Assembly (NCBI RefSeq): GCF_017873235.1
Contig: NZ_JAGGJZ010000010.1
Span: forward strand, 1 to 59,974
From: Clostridium moniliforme
GTDB lineage: Bacteria; Bacillota; Clostridia; Clostridiales; Clostridiaceae
DNA length: 59,974 nucleotides
Direction: 5' to 3'
Numbering within the stretch: position 1 is the stretch's first letter; each line of letters starts with the position of its first letter. Shown piece by piece: positions 22,384-29,506 of this stretch. Both the position numbers and the translations under genes were made by a program. The notes beneath the pieces were generated by a model, which was given only the letters and a program-made list of their open reading frames with translations, ran no database searches and had not been told where the DNA came from.

Positions 22384-22439
22384 AAGCCTATTTTACATTG
22401 TTTATTTTAATTAATAATTTGTAAAATAGGCTTATTTTT
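22384..22439 (+). terminator. Terminator for guaA supplied by the element
   Basis: AAGCCTATTTTAC (22384-22396) pairs with 22421-22433 across a 24-nt AT loop, then ATTTTTAT. It lies inside the element, so insertion gives guaA a new terminator; the original-looking one is beyond attR. Confidence 0.85.
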
Positions 22440-22447
22440 ATATAGTT

Positions 22448-22469
22448 CACCACCAATTCTCACCACCAA
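22448..22469 (+). repeat. Left arm-type repeats, probable integrase binding sites
   Basis: CACCACCAA occurs twice, 13 bp apart (22448-22456, 22461-22469), about 90 bp inside attL. A related pair stands about 55-75 bp inside attR. G/C-rich tandem repeats near both ends resemble the arm (DR2-type) sites bound by the N-terminal domain of Tn916-family integrases. Confidence 0.55.
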
Positions 22470-22520
22470 AAATATATTTATTTAATTTGTTTATAGAGGA
22501 GTATTAAATACTCCTTATTT

Positions 22521-22549
22521 TTGACATAGGTTGATTGCTTTGATAATAT
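22521..22549 (+). promoter_or_regulatory. Promoter of the first element gene
   Basis: TTGACA (22521-22526), 17 bases, TAATAT (22544-22549). Confidence 0.7.
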
Positions 22550-22589
22550 AAAATTTATATAGTTAATATATTTGAAGGTAGGTGTAATT

Positions 22590-23105
22590 ATGGATTTGCA
22601 AGTAAGAATTTCTATTGAAACTGCTGAAATGTTTGAAGAATTAAAAAATTATTATGAAAAAACAATGGGAATAAGTTTTTCAAAAAGTGATGTACTTATA
22701 CAAGCATTTTCTTATGCAATTAATAAATGGAATCAGATAGATTGGAGATTTGTTAATGAAAAAAAAATTAATATAAAAAATTATGATATATCTCAATCTT
22801 CTTTACGTCCAAAACTTCAAGTAACTTTTGATATTCAAGAAAAGTTATTAGAACTTAAAGAGATATTACCTAAAGAATTAAAACTTCGTAGTGTTACTTT
22901 AGGAGTGTGCATTAAACATATTTTGAAATTTGCATTAATCGATATACAACAAAATGATAGAGAAATTGAAATTAGTGATATTATTGAAAAAGTTAAAAAT
23001 AAATATTTAACTGATATATCTAGTGAAGAAATAAAATTAATTATTGATAAATTTACAAAAGATATTTTAGTTGAATTGGAAAATTATGAAATTACAATTA
23101 AATAG
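22590..23105 (+). CDS. Unknown protein with two ribbon-helix-helix-like segments
   Basis: 171 residues from the ATG at 22590, which follows GAAGGTAGGTG; a TTG at 22572 is possible but badly placed. Not recognised by family. Two segments look like repeats of one fold: residues ~4-40 (V-R-I-S-I-E-T-A-E-M-F-E-E-L-K...) and ~74-112 (L-Q-V-T-F-D-I-Q-E-K-L-L-E-L-K...), each a short strand followed by two helices, the RHH pattern of small DNA-binding proteins. It has its own promoter and terminator at the left end of the element, a place where regulators of mobile elements often sit. A role as element regulator is inference. Confidence 0.6.
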   Translation: MDLQVRISIETAEMFEELKNYYEKTMGISFSKSDVLIQAFSYAINKWNQIDWRFVNEKKINIKNYDISQSSLRPKLQVTFDIQEKLLELKEILPKELKLRSVTLGVCIKHILKFALIDIQQNDREIEISDIIEKVKNKYLTDISSEEIKLIIDKFTKDILVELENYEITIK

Positions 23106-23114
23106 TTAATTATT

Positions 23115-23146
23115 AAATACTCGATAAAATATATCGAGTATTTTTA
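23115..23146 (+). terminator. Terminator after the RHH-like gene
   Basis: AAATACTCGATA (23115-23126) pairs with 23132-23143; 5-nt loop; T-rich tail. Confidence 0.88.
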
Positions 23147-23181
23147 TTTTTATTCAAATGTATTTAAATGCTTTTAAACGC

Positions 23182-23208
23182 TTGACATTATTTTAAAATA
23201 AGTATAAT
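23182..23208 (+). promoter_or_regulatory. Promoter of the DNA-processing operon with a palindrome between -35 and -10
   Basis: TTGACA (23182-23187) and TATAAT (23203-23208) are only 15 bp apart, and the spacer holds the perfect palindrome TTATTTTAAAATAA (23188-23201), a good place for a repressor. The short spacer suggests a promoter needing help or a shifted -10 (TAATAT). Confidence 0.6.
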
Positions 23209-23268
23209 ATGACATTGAGGAGTATAAAAGGAGTACAAAAAAAGGAGTAAAAATAAAGGAGGAAAATT

Positions 23269-23553
23269 ATGATTAAAGAAAAAGTTTTAGAGGTTATTAG
23301 ACATTTACAGTTAACAATACCTAATAAAAAAGATGTGGCTAATTGTTATGATAAAGTTAGTCAAGTTCAGAAACAAGATTTTTTGGATGCAGTAAAGTGT
23401 TATGAAGGAAGAGTTTATCCTTCTTTTGAAAAAATTCTTTATGATAAATATGTTTACGCTTTAAATGCTAAATTTAATGGGATGACTATGTTTGACTATC
23501 TTATGATACATGGAAATTTTAAAGTTAAGAGAGCTACTTCTTTTAAAATTTAA
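23269..23553 (+). CDS. Small hypothetical protein of the element
   Basis: 94 residues, no family recognised. Predicted helical, with charged residues and no membrane segment. Strong AAAGGAGG ribosome site. First gene downstream of the operon promoter and upstream of the coupling ATPase, in the region where Tn916-like elements carry small accessory genes. Two Cys are not arranged as a zinc motif. Confidence 0.6.
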   Translation: MIKEKVLEVIRHLQLTIPNKKDVANCYDKVSQVQKQDFLDAVKCYEGRVYPSFEKILYDKYVYALNAKFNGMTMFDYLMIHGNFKVKRATSFKI

Positions 23554-23569
23554 TAAAATTAAGAACGAT

Positions 23570-23607
23570 GATGTAGAAAAAATAACTTAAAATTCATTTT
23601 CTACATC
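23570..23607. repeat. Hairpin in the gap before the small membrane protein
   Basis: GATGTAGAAAA (23570-23580) pairs with TTTTCTACATC (23597-23607). No T-run follows, so it is not a plain terminator; it may set mRNA stability. Confidence 0.55.
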
Positions 23608-23659
23608 TCGTAAATATTCTTGAAAAAATTAAAATTTTAAGTTATATAGGAGGTTGATT

Positions 23660-23962
23660 ATGGGAAAATCATTAAAAAAATTTAGTGCTTATAAAATTTA
23701 TTTTTTTAAAGTATTAATTATTTTGTGCTTATTTGCTTTATCATATAGAGTAATTTATCCAAGCAGAATATGGGGAAAATTGCTTTTTGCTTCTGTAAAT
23801 TTAGTTAGTGAAGGATTATTTAATAACTATATTGATAGAATGGCTTGTTGTTATTTTACTTTAGCCACAGGTTTAATATGTTGTTTCTTATCTCAAATAC
23901 TTTTTTCTGTATTAAAATTTGCATATTCAAAGTTAAAAGGATATAGGAGAAAATATTTATGA
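23660..23962 (+). CDS. Small membrane protein of the element
   Basis: 100 residues from the ATG at 23660 (TAGGAGG seven bases upstream). Two hydrophobic segments (about residues 15-35 and 63-85) with basic ends. It overlaps the coupling-ATPase gene by four bases (ATGA), so the two are translationally coupled and may act together at the membrane. Function unknown. Confidence 0.65.
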   Translation: MGKSLKKFSAYKIYFFKVLIILCLFALSYRVIYPSRIWGKLLFASVNLVSEGLFNNYIDRMACCYFTLATGLICCFLSQILFSVLKFAYSKLKGYRRKYL

Positions 23963-25332
23963 TAGAAAATTTTTTTAGAATAATAATGAAGAAGGACACT
24001 AATGGTTGGCAGACCGTTAAATATCCTCCTCCAGTATCAAAAAAGTTTGGGTTTATAGCTTTAAAAATTGTATCGTTGATAATAATAATAATTTTAGAGA
24101 GCATTATTATTGTTAATATTTCTGAAATTAATATTTTCAAAAACAATATTACACAAATTTTAATAACAATTTTTTACTTTTATCTTATATATAAAACCAT
24201 AGTCCATTATATGAGATTTCAAAAAAATAGACAAGAAGAAAGTAATTTATGGATAGAGAGAAGACTTATTTATCTTATTCATAGCCTAAAACTTTATGAT
24301 GAAGAAATGATTGGGATAGGTTCGGATAAGGAAAAAAGAATTGTAAGGACTATTCAAATTATGTATAGAGAAGATGATAAAAGAGTTTATGTGCGAATTT
24401 TGAAATTGGGTAATCGTTTTAATAAAATTGCTCCAACTTTAGGTGAAAATATAGAAAGTACTTTAGGATTGGAATTAGATAGAACTAATTCAACTGTTGA
24501 TTATTTTGATTATATATTATTAAAAGAAAAAGATAGAAGAATTGATTTAAGAGAGAGCATTAGTAATCAACATAATAATTCAGATGTTATTAATATTAGT
24601 GGAAATATATCTTATAGATTAAGTAAAACTCCACATAGCTTGATAGTTGGGGGAACTGGTAGCGGAAAATCATTTTTTATATTAGGAAAGATTGTTTCAT
24701 ATTTAAGTTTAACTCCACAAGCAGAATTGTATATAGTTGATCCTAAGAAGGCAGATTTAAGTCTTTTAAGATTTATAGGAGGTATGGAGGAAAAAGTAGT
24801 AACAGAACCAAATCAAATTGCAAAGATGTTAAGAGAAGTAGTAGAGATAATGGAAGATAGATATAAGACTTATTTTAATGATATTTCTGCATTTGGTAAA
24901 GATTATACTGATTTTGGATTATCACCTGTAATTCTAATATTCGATGAATTTTCAGCGTTTATCCATTCAGTAGATAAAAAATTAAGTAAAGAAGTATTAG
25001 ATTATATATTTACAATAGTTATGAAAGGTAGACAAGCTGGGGTTCAAGTTGAAATTTTAATGCAAAGACCAAGTGCAGACGATTTACCAACTAACATTAG
25101 AGCACAGATGGGATTTAAAGCAGGATTAGGTGCTATGGATAAAATAGGATACAATATGATATTTGATACTAATGATGTAGATTTTAAAACAGTTACTGAA
25201 AAAGGTGGAGGTTATATTCAAATAGATGGAGTACATACTGCTCCAGTTTATTTTGAAACTCCATATATAGACAAAGAGTTTGACTTTATACAAGAGATAA
25301 CAAAGTTAATTGAAAATAAAAAGCAACAATAA
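23959..25332 (+). CDS. FtsK/SpoIIIE-type DNA translocase, TcpA/Orf21-like coupling protein
   Basis: 457 residues, close to the 461 of Tn916 Orf21. Two membrane segments (about 35-55 and 62-82) are followed by an ATPase domain with Walker A G-G-T-G-S-G-K-S at residues 231-238, V-D-P-K-K-A-D-L-S, Walker B V-I-L-I-F-D-E-F, and M-K-G-R-Q-A-G-V. Such proteins bring the relaxase-DNA complex to a secretion channel. The gene ends inside the first arm of the large inverted repeat at 25331. Confidence 0.88.
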   Translation: MIENFFRIIMKKDTNGWQTVKYPPPVSKKFGFIALKIVSLIIIIILESIIIVNISEINIFKNNITQILITIFYFYLIYKTIVHYMRFQKNRQEESNLWIERRLIYLIHSLKLYDEEMIGIGSDKEKRIVRTIQIMYREDDKRVYVRILKLGNRFNKIAPTLGENIESTLGLELDRTNSTVDYFDYILLKEKDRRIDLRESISNQHNNSDVINISGNISYRLSKTPHSLIVGGTGSGKSFFILGKIVSYLSLTPQAELYIVDPKKADLSLLRFIGGMEEKVVTEPNQIAKMLREVVEIMEDRYKTYFNDISAFGKDYTDFGLSPVILIFDEFSAFIHSVDKKLSKEVLDYIFTIVMKGRQAGVQVEILMQRPSADDLPTNIRAQMGFKAGLGAMDKIGYNMIFDTNDVDFKTVTEKGGGYIQIDGVHTAPVYFETPYIDKEFDFIQEITKLIENKKQQ

Positions 25333-25557
25333 TTGTCATTTTGGATAATATTGTAGACGAAAACGGAGTTTTTCGAATGGAATGGTCGGAAATATTATCC
25401 AAAAATGACAATTGAGCGTTAGCTCATATTATTAAAAATTAACTAGAAAAATAAATCTCAGCTGTGAGTAACACAGCTGAATCTCCCTCAAATAAAACTC
25501 TTGAAAGGATTGAAATATAATAGTTTTGAGAGAGTTTTAAATTCCGAGATTTCGGAA
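25331..25557. other. Dense hairpin cluster, candidate oriT or replication origin
   Basis: The 266-bp gap between coupling protein and relaxase module holds five inverted repeats: 22/23-nt arms at 25331-25352 and 25391-25413 (one unpaired base) enclosing CGAAAA/TTTTCG; TGAGC/GCTCA at 25413-25426; TCAGCTGTG/CACAGCTGA at 25458-25480; TAAAACTCT/AGAGTTTTA at 25493-25539; TTCCGA/TCGGAA at 25542-25557. In Tn916 oriT lies between orf21 and orf20, the equivalent spot. A single-strand origin is the alternative. Confidence 0.6.
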
Positions 25558-25598
25558 CTTTAAAAAACTAAAATTTTAAAAAAAGGAAGGTAGTAAAA

Positions 25599-26102
25599 AT
25601 GGAAAAATTAATTTTAAAAAGCACAACATTATTCAACTTAAATGATTCAGAAAATATTGATTTAGGAGATTTAAATTTTGATATTTCTCAATTTAAAGTT
25701 CCTAATGAAATGGTAGTTCCTAAAGAAGGGATTAACGTTAAAATAGAAAAAGAAAAAAACTTAAATGGCGAATTAGTTGAAACAGGGGAGTATACTTTAA
25801 TATTTAAAATATATGATTTGAATTTTATTAGACTTGTTATTCAAAATGGTTCAACAGAAATAGGAAATCCTATAACTATAATTGTTGAGAAACAAAAGAA
25901 TATTCCAAATTTAGAAAGATTTGAAGAAGGAGAATTTATACCAGTATCATTTAAAAACATTAAGGTTAAACCTAAAAAAGTTCAAAATAAAACTTTTATA
26001 GGAAAAGATGTAGGGTATAAAGATGTTTGGCAATATGCAGATATTAAGGTAGTAGCAGAAAGCTATATTATAGGTGAAGAAAATGGAGCAAAAGCAAAGT
26101 AA
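25599..26102 (+). CDS. Hypothetical protein of the mobilisation module
   Basis: 167 residues, predicted mostly beta strands, acidic to neutral with a basic C-terminal third (V-K-P-K-K-V-Q-N-K). Family not recognised with confidence. Tn916-like elements carry DUF961 proteins (Orf22/Orf23) near this position, but I cannot confirm the match. It overlaps the relaxase gene by about 20 bases, which points to coupled translation. RBS AAGGAAGG. Confidence 0.6.
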   Translation: MEKLILKSTTLFNLNDSENIDLGDLNFDISQFKVPNEMVVPKEGINVKIEKEKNLNGELVETGEYTLIFKIYDLNFIRLVIQNGSTEIGNPITIIVEKQKNIPNLERFEEGEFIPVSFKNIKVKPKKVQNKTFIGKDVGYKDVWQYADIKVVAESYIIGEENGAKAK

Positions 26103-27114
26103 TAAATGTTTAATTGATTATTTTCGTTGTTCAATACCAAATAGTAATTTAAGAAATGTATCTAATAATGTTTTGGGAATAGAATTTTCTAATTTTGTAG
26201 GGGGAACAGTAAAAGGTTCTCCCTATCCAACTTATGATAGTTGTCTTAGTTTTGCTAATATTAATCTTCATTCTAGTCAAAGTCATAATAATATTCTAAT
26301 AGATATGGGAGGACAAGCATGTAGGCAATATGAAGAATATATGGATAGAGTTGAAGGTTGGCATTGGTACAAGTTAATTTCTTATATATTAGAAATTAAG
26401 GGGAATATATCAAGAATAGATTTAGCTTTAGATATATTTGATAATTCAAGCCCATCTGTTAGAACATTGCAAGATTATGTTAAGAGAGGTCAGTTAAGCA
26501 CAAAAAGTCATAAATTTGTTGAAATAAATAGTGGAAGAATTTTAGATGGAAAATTAACAGGTTTTACTCTTTATATAGGTGCTTCTCCACAGATATTAAG
26601 AATTTATGATAAAAAGCAAGAAAGAAGAGATAATGTAGGTGAAGTTGTTAATGTTGAACAATGGGTTAGGTGGGAACTTGAATTGACAGGTAAAAAAGCA
26701 ATGTTAGTAGCTTTTAAAATATCTAATGGTAATCCACTAAATTTAATAATAAAAGGTATTTTATCAGCACATTATTGCTTTAAAACAAAACCTAAAAATG
26801 CTAGTGATTTACACAATAAAAATAGATTATCTAATATGAGATGGTGGGATAAATTTGTTGGTGGGATTGAAGCTATTCCATTAAAAGTTCAACGTGAAAA
26901 AATGACACTGCAAAAGAAAAAAAGATGGGTTGAAGAAAATACTGCAAAATCAATAAGTATGATTTATGAAGTTTTTGAAAGTGTATATGGAAGTGAATTT
27001 GCGGGGATCTATTTAAAAGAATTAATTGAGAATGGAAAACAAAAAATAAATGTAGCAGATAGAACTTTAATAGACCAACGTATTTTAGAGTTAATAAATG
27101 AAGAAGAATATTGA
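26083..27114 (+). CDS. Rep_trans/MobT-family replication initiator or relaxase (Tn916 Orf20-like)
   Basis: 343 residues from the ATG at 26083 (AGGTGA upstream); a GTG at 26074 is an alternative. Motifs of the family: C-L-I-D-Y-F-R at the start, I-S-R-I-D-L-A-L-D-I near residue 117 (metal-binding acidic residues), and L-R-I-Y-D-K-K-Q-E-R near residue 180 with the likely nicking Tyr. These HUH-unrelated initiators nick the origin and start rolling-circle transfer or replication. Its likely target is the hairpin region just upstream. Confidence 0.82.
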   Translation: MEQKQSNKCLIDYFRCSIPNSNLRNVSNNVLGIEFSNFVGGTVKGSPYPTYDSCLSFANINLHSSQSHNNILIDMGGQACRQYEEYMDRVEGWHWYKLISYILEIKGNISRIDLALDIFDNSSPSVRTLQDYVKRGQLSTKSHKFVEINSGRILDGKLTGFTLYIGASPQILRIYDKKQERRDNVGEVVNVEQWVRWELELTGKKAMLVAFKISNGNPLNLIIKGILSAHYCFKTKPKNASDLHNKNRLSNMRWWDKFVGGIEAIPLKVQREKMTLQKKKRWVEENTAKSISMIYEVFESVYGSEFAGIYLKELIENGKQKINVADRTLIDQRILELINEEEY

Positions 27115-27136
27115 TATACAGAAGGGAGAGTAAAAA

Positions 27137-27346
27137 ATGGGTGTTACTGTATGTAAAGATGATTTGATGAGAATGGGATATAAGAAATATCAAGCTATAT
27201 CTTTAGTTAGACAAGCTAAAGCTATTATGGTTCAAAGAGGTTGTCCGTATTACAATAATAAACGTTTGGGAAGAGTGCCAAGAGAAGTTGTTGAAGAAAT
27301 TTTAGGAGTTTCTTTTGAAATAGAAAAGAGTGGTATTAATGAATAA
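27137..27346 (+). CDS. DUF3173 family protein, probable excision/directionality factor
   Basis: 69 residues. The pattern M-G-V-T-V-C-K-D-D-L, Q-A-I-S-L-V-R-Q-A-K, and Y-Y-N-N-K-R-L-G-R-V-P fits DUF3173, small proteins found right before tyrosine integrases of guaA- and rRNA-type islands. Overlaps the integrase start by eight bases. Excisionase role is inferred from position and size. RBS GAAGGGAG. Confidence 0.78.
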   Translation: MGVTVCKDDLMRMGYKKYQAISLVRQAKAIMVQRGCPYYNNKRLGRVPREVVEEILGVSFEIEKSGINE

Positions 27347-28595
27347 AAAAACACAACATACAACAAAGTATCCAGGTGTTTATGTAGATGATAAAGGAAG
27401 GTTTTTTTATCAATCAGAATTTGGAACTGATAAGATTACTGGTAAAAGAATAAGAAAAAAGGGAAGAAAAGATAGGAATGGTAAGCCTTTTTCTTCCGCT
27501 TTAGAAGCTAATAAAGAATTAACTCGTTTAAAAAGAGAGTATCATAAAGCCGAAAGCTATGCAAATTATAAAATGACATATGAGCAATTTATGAAGGAAG
27601 TATATATTCCATTTTATAAAACTGACGTTGAAGAAAGTACATTTAGTACAAGGGAAGCAATTTTTAATAAATTAATTAAAAGATTTGGAGATATTCAACT
27701 TAGAAATATTACAATAGAAGATATTCAAAATTATAGAACATTTATATTAACTGATAAAGAAAATGGTGGAGAAGGATTTTCACAGGGGTATTGTAGTATT
27801 TTATTTGGAACTTTAAGAAAAAGCTTAGACAAAGCAGTTGAAATGCAATACTTAGAAAAGAATGTTTCGAAAAAAGTTAAAGCTATATCTAAAGGGAAAA
27901 CTATAGTTCCATATTGGACTAAAAAAGAGTTTGAAAAAGTTATAAATCAAATTTATATAAAAGATTTTTACGAGCATTTAAATTTTGTAATATTATGGGT
28001 TTATTATATGACTGGAATTAGAGTTAACGAAGGAACTGCTCTATATTGGAATGATGTAGATTTAGAAAAGAAATGTTTGAAAGTTCATCATATGCTTATA
28101 GTTAAAAATAGAAAAGAATGGAGAAGAAATTCTTATACTAAGACAGCAGATGGAAAGCGTATAATTGCATTAGATGATGATACGGTAAAGATTTTAAAAG
28201 GGTGGAGAGTTAGACAGAAGGAAATAGGGCTAGGAGGAGAAGAAGACTTTATATTTAGCTATGATGGGCATCCTATGATTAAATCTACTATATCTAGAAT
28301 AATTAATCGATATTCTAAATTGGCGGGAGTAAAGAAGATACAAGCAAAGGGACTAAGGCACTCTCATGCTTCATACCTAATTAATGAATTTAATGTATCA
28401 GTTCTTGTTTTATCACAACGTATGGGACACTCTAGTCCAGAGATAACTCTTAAGCACTACTCGCATTTATGGAGTGGAATAGATACTGAAATAGCTAAAA
28501 AGATAAGTGGAAATATAAAAATTGATACTGCTAAGTCAACTAAGCTTAAATTTAATGGAAATCAATCAGTTAATAATAAGATTAGATTGATTTAG
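27339..28595 (+). CDS. int: Tyrosine recombinase (integrase)
   Basis: 418 residues from the ATG at 27339; a GTG at 27330 is possible. N-terminal arm-binding domain (G-V-Y-V-D-D-K-G-R-F-F-Y), SAM-like core-binding domain (about 85-185), and a catalytic domain with Arg in M-T-G-I-R-V-N-E-G, His-x2-Arg region G-L-R-H-S-H-A-S-Y-L, H in M-G-H-S-S-P-E-I-T-L, and the nucleophile in K-H-Y-S-H. Expected to join the element to the 17-bp guaA site. Unusually, 2.3 kb of cargo separates it from attR. Confidence 0.95.
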   Translation: MNKKTQHTTKYPGVYVDDKGRFFYQSEFGTDKITGKRIRKKGRKDRNGKPFSSALEANKELTRLKREYHKAESYANYKMTYEQFMKEVYIPFYKTDVEESTFSTREAIFNKLIKRFGDIQLRNITIEDIQNYRTFILTDKENGGEGFSQGYCSILFGTLRKSLDKAVEMQYLEKNVSKKVKAISKGKTIVPYWTKKEFEKVINQIYIKDFYEHLNFVILWVYYMTGIRVNEGTALYWNDVDLEKKCLKVHHMLIVKNRKEWRRNSYTKTADGKRIIALDDDTVKILKGWRVRQKEIGLGGEEDFIFSYDGHPMIKSTISRIINRYSKLAGVKKIQAKGLRHSHASYLINEFNVSVLVLSQRMGHSSPEITLKHYSHLWSGIDTEIAKKISGNIKIDTAKSTKLKFNGNQSVNNKIRLI

Positions 28596-28607
28596 TTATT
28601 TAATGAA

Positions 28608-28737
28608 AAATGCCCGTAGGGTTTACCATTTACAGTGAGTAGGAGCATGATAACCTAGTTATGGTATGAGCCTTTTTCTAGGATAGGCGGTAAGGTCAAA
28701 GAATTATGCTCCTAGAGGCTCGCTGTCAATGGCATTT
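28608..28737 (+). ncRNA. Structured RNA candidate between integrase and cargo genes
   Basis: Nested pairing: P1 AAATGCC (28608-28614) with GGCATTT (28731-28737); P2 ACAGTGAG (28632-28639) with CTCGCTGT (28719-28726, one G-T); P3 TAGGAGCAT (28640-28648) with ATGCTCCTA (28706-28714), separated from P2 by a 4-nt bulge; inside, ATAAC-CTA-GTTAT (28650-28662) and GCCT/AGGC (28670-28688). TTTACC (28622-28627) outside P2 can pair with GGTAAG (28689-28694) inside P3, a possible pseudoknot. It is far richer in G+C than its surroundings. No clear terminator, so it may be a cis leader of the HD gene, a processed RNA or a DNA site. Not a class I recognise. Confidence 0.65.
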
Positions 28738-28834
28738 GGAATGGACTTTTAAAATTAATAATTAGATATAATTAACTTAAAAAAGTATATAGTTGAAAGT
28801 TAAAATATTATTAAAATAGAAATGAGGTATTGTT

Positions 28835-29272
28835 TTGGAAAAAAGTTTAGAAGAGCAGTTAGAAGAAGCTATTAAGTTAGCTTCTATTAAACACTATGGT
28901 CAAAAAGATAAAGCTAATAAGCCTTATCTTTTTCATTTATTGTATGTAATGAATAATGTTAGTGATTTAAATGCTAAAATAGTAGGTGTATTGCATGATA
29001 TTTTAGAAGATACAGATATAACTAGAAATGATTTGTTAAATTATGGTTTTTCAGAAGATGTTGTCAATACAGTTGAAGTATTAACTAAGTCTAAAAATCA
29101 AAAATATATGGAGTATATAGAAAATATTAAATGTAATGATATTGCTAGAAAAGTTAAATTGATAGACTTAAAACATAATATGGATTTAACAAGATTATCT
29201 GAAATATCTGATAATGATTTAAAACGTACTATTAAGTATTTTGAAGCTTATAGAAGATTAAGCCAACGTTGA
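28835..29272 (+). CDS. Stand-alone HD-domain (p)ppGpp hydrolase-like protein (SpoT/Mesh1 type)
   Basis: 145 residues, TTG start with GAGGT upstream. RSH-type HD signature: G-Q-K-D-K-A-N-K-P-Y-L-F-H (His34), V-L-H-D-I-L-E-D-T (His54-Asp55, Glu58-Asp59), and V-K-L-I-D-L-K-H-N-M-D (Asp111). All Mn2+ ligands of Rel/SpoT hydrolases are kept; no synthetase or regulatory domains are present. Small alarmone hydrolases of this type can be antitoxins against alarmone-making toxins or be phage/element cargo. Here it sits between a structured RNA and a HEPN-like gene. Alarmone specificity is inference. Confidence 0.8.
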   Translation: MEKSLEEQLEEAIKLASIKHYGQKDKANKPYLFHLLYVMNNVSDLNAKIVGVLHDILEDTDITRNDLLNYGFSEDVVNTVEVLTKSKNQKYMEYIENIKCNDIARKVKLIDLKHNMDLTRLSEISDNDLKRTIKYFEAYRRLSQR

Positions 29273-29506
29273 TTATATAGTACTTTTTGAAAATATAGTA
29301 TTATATAAGTATGTATAAATAGTAATATTTTATATTGAAAAGTTTTATAGCTTCTAAATTATATAAATAAAATTTTTTAATAATTAAAAATTTTATCATA
29401 ATATATTTATTTATGTAAAAAAATGATATAATTTACATAAAAGACAATTTATAATTTAAAAATAGAAAATATTTTTGATTATGAAGTTATAAATTAGGAG
29501 AGTAAA

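Noticed and set aside
23856..24146. 96-residue minus-strand frame in the element
   Set aside because: Shadow of the membrane-protein and coupling-protein genes; low complexity.
26873..27193. 106-residue minus-strand frame in the element
   Set aside because: Antisense to the relaxase gene, rich in Leu/Ile/His with no ribosome site.
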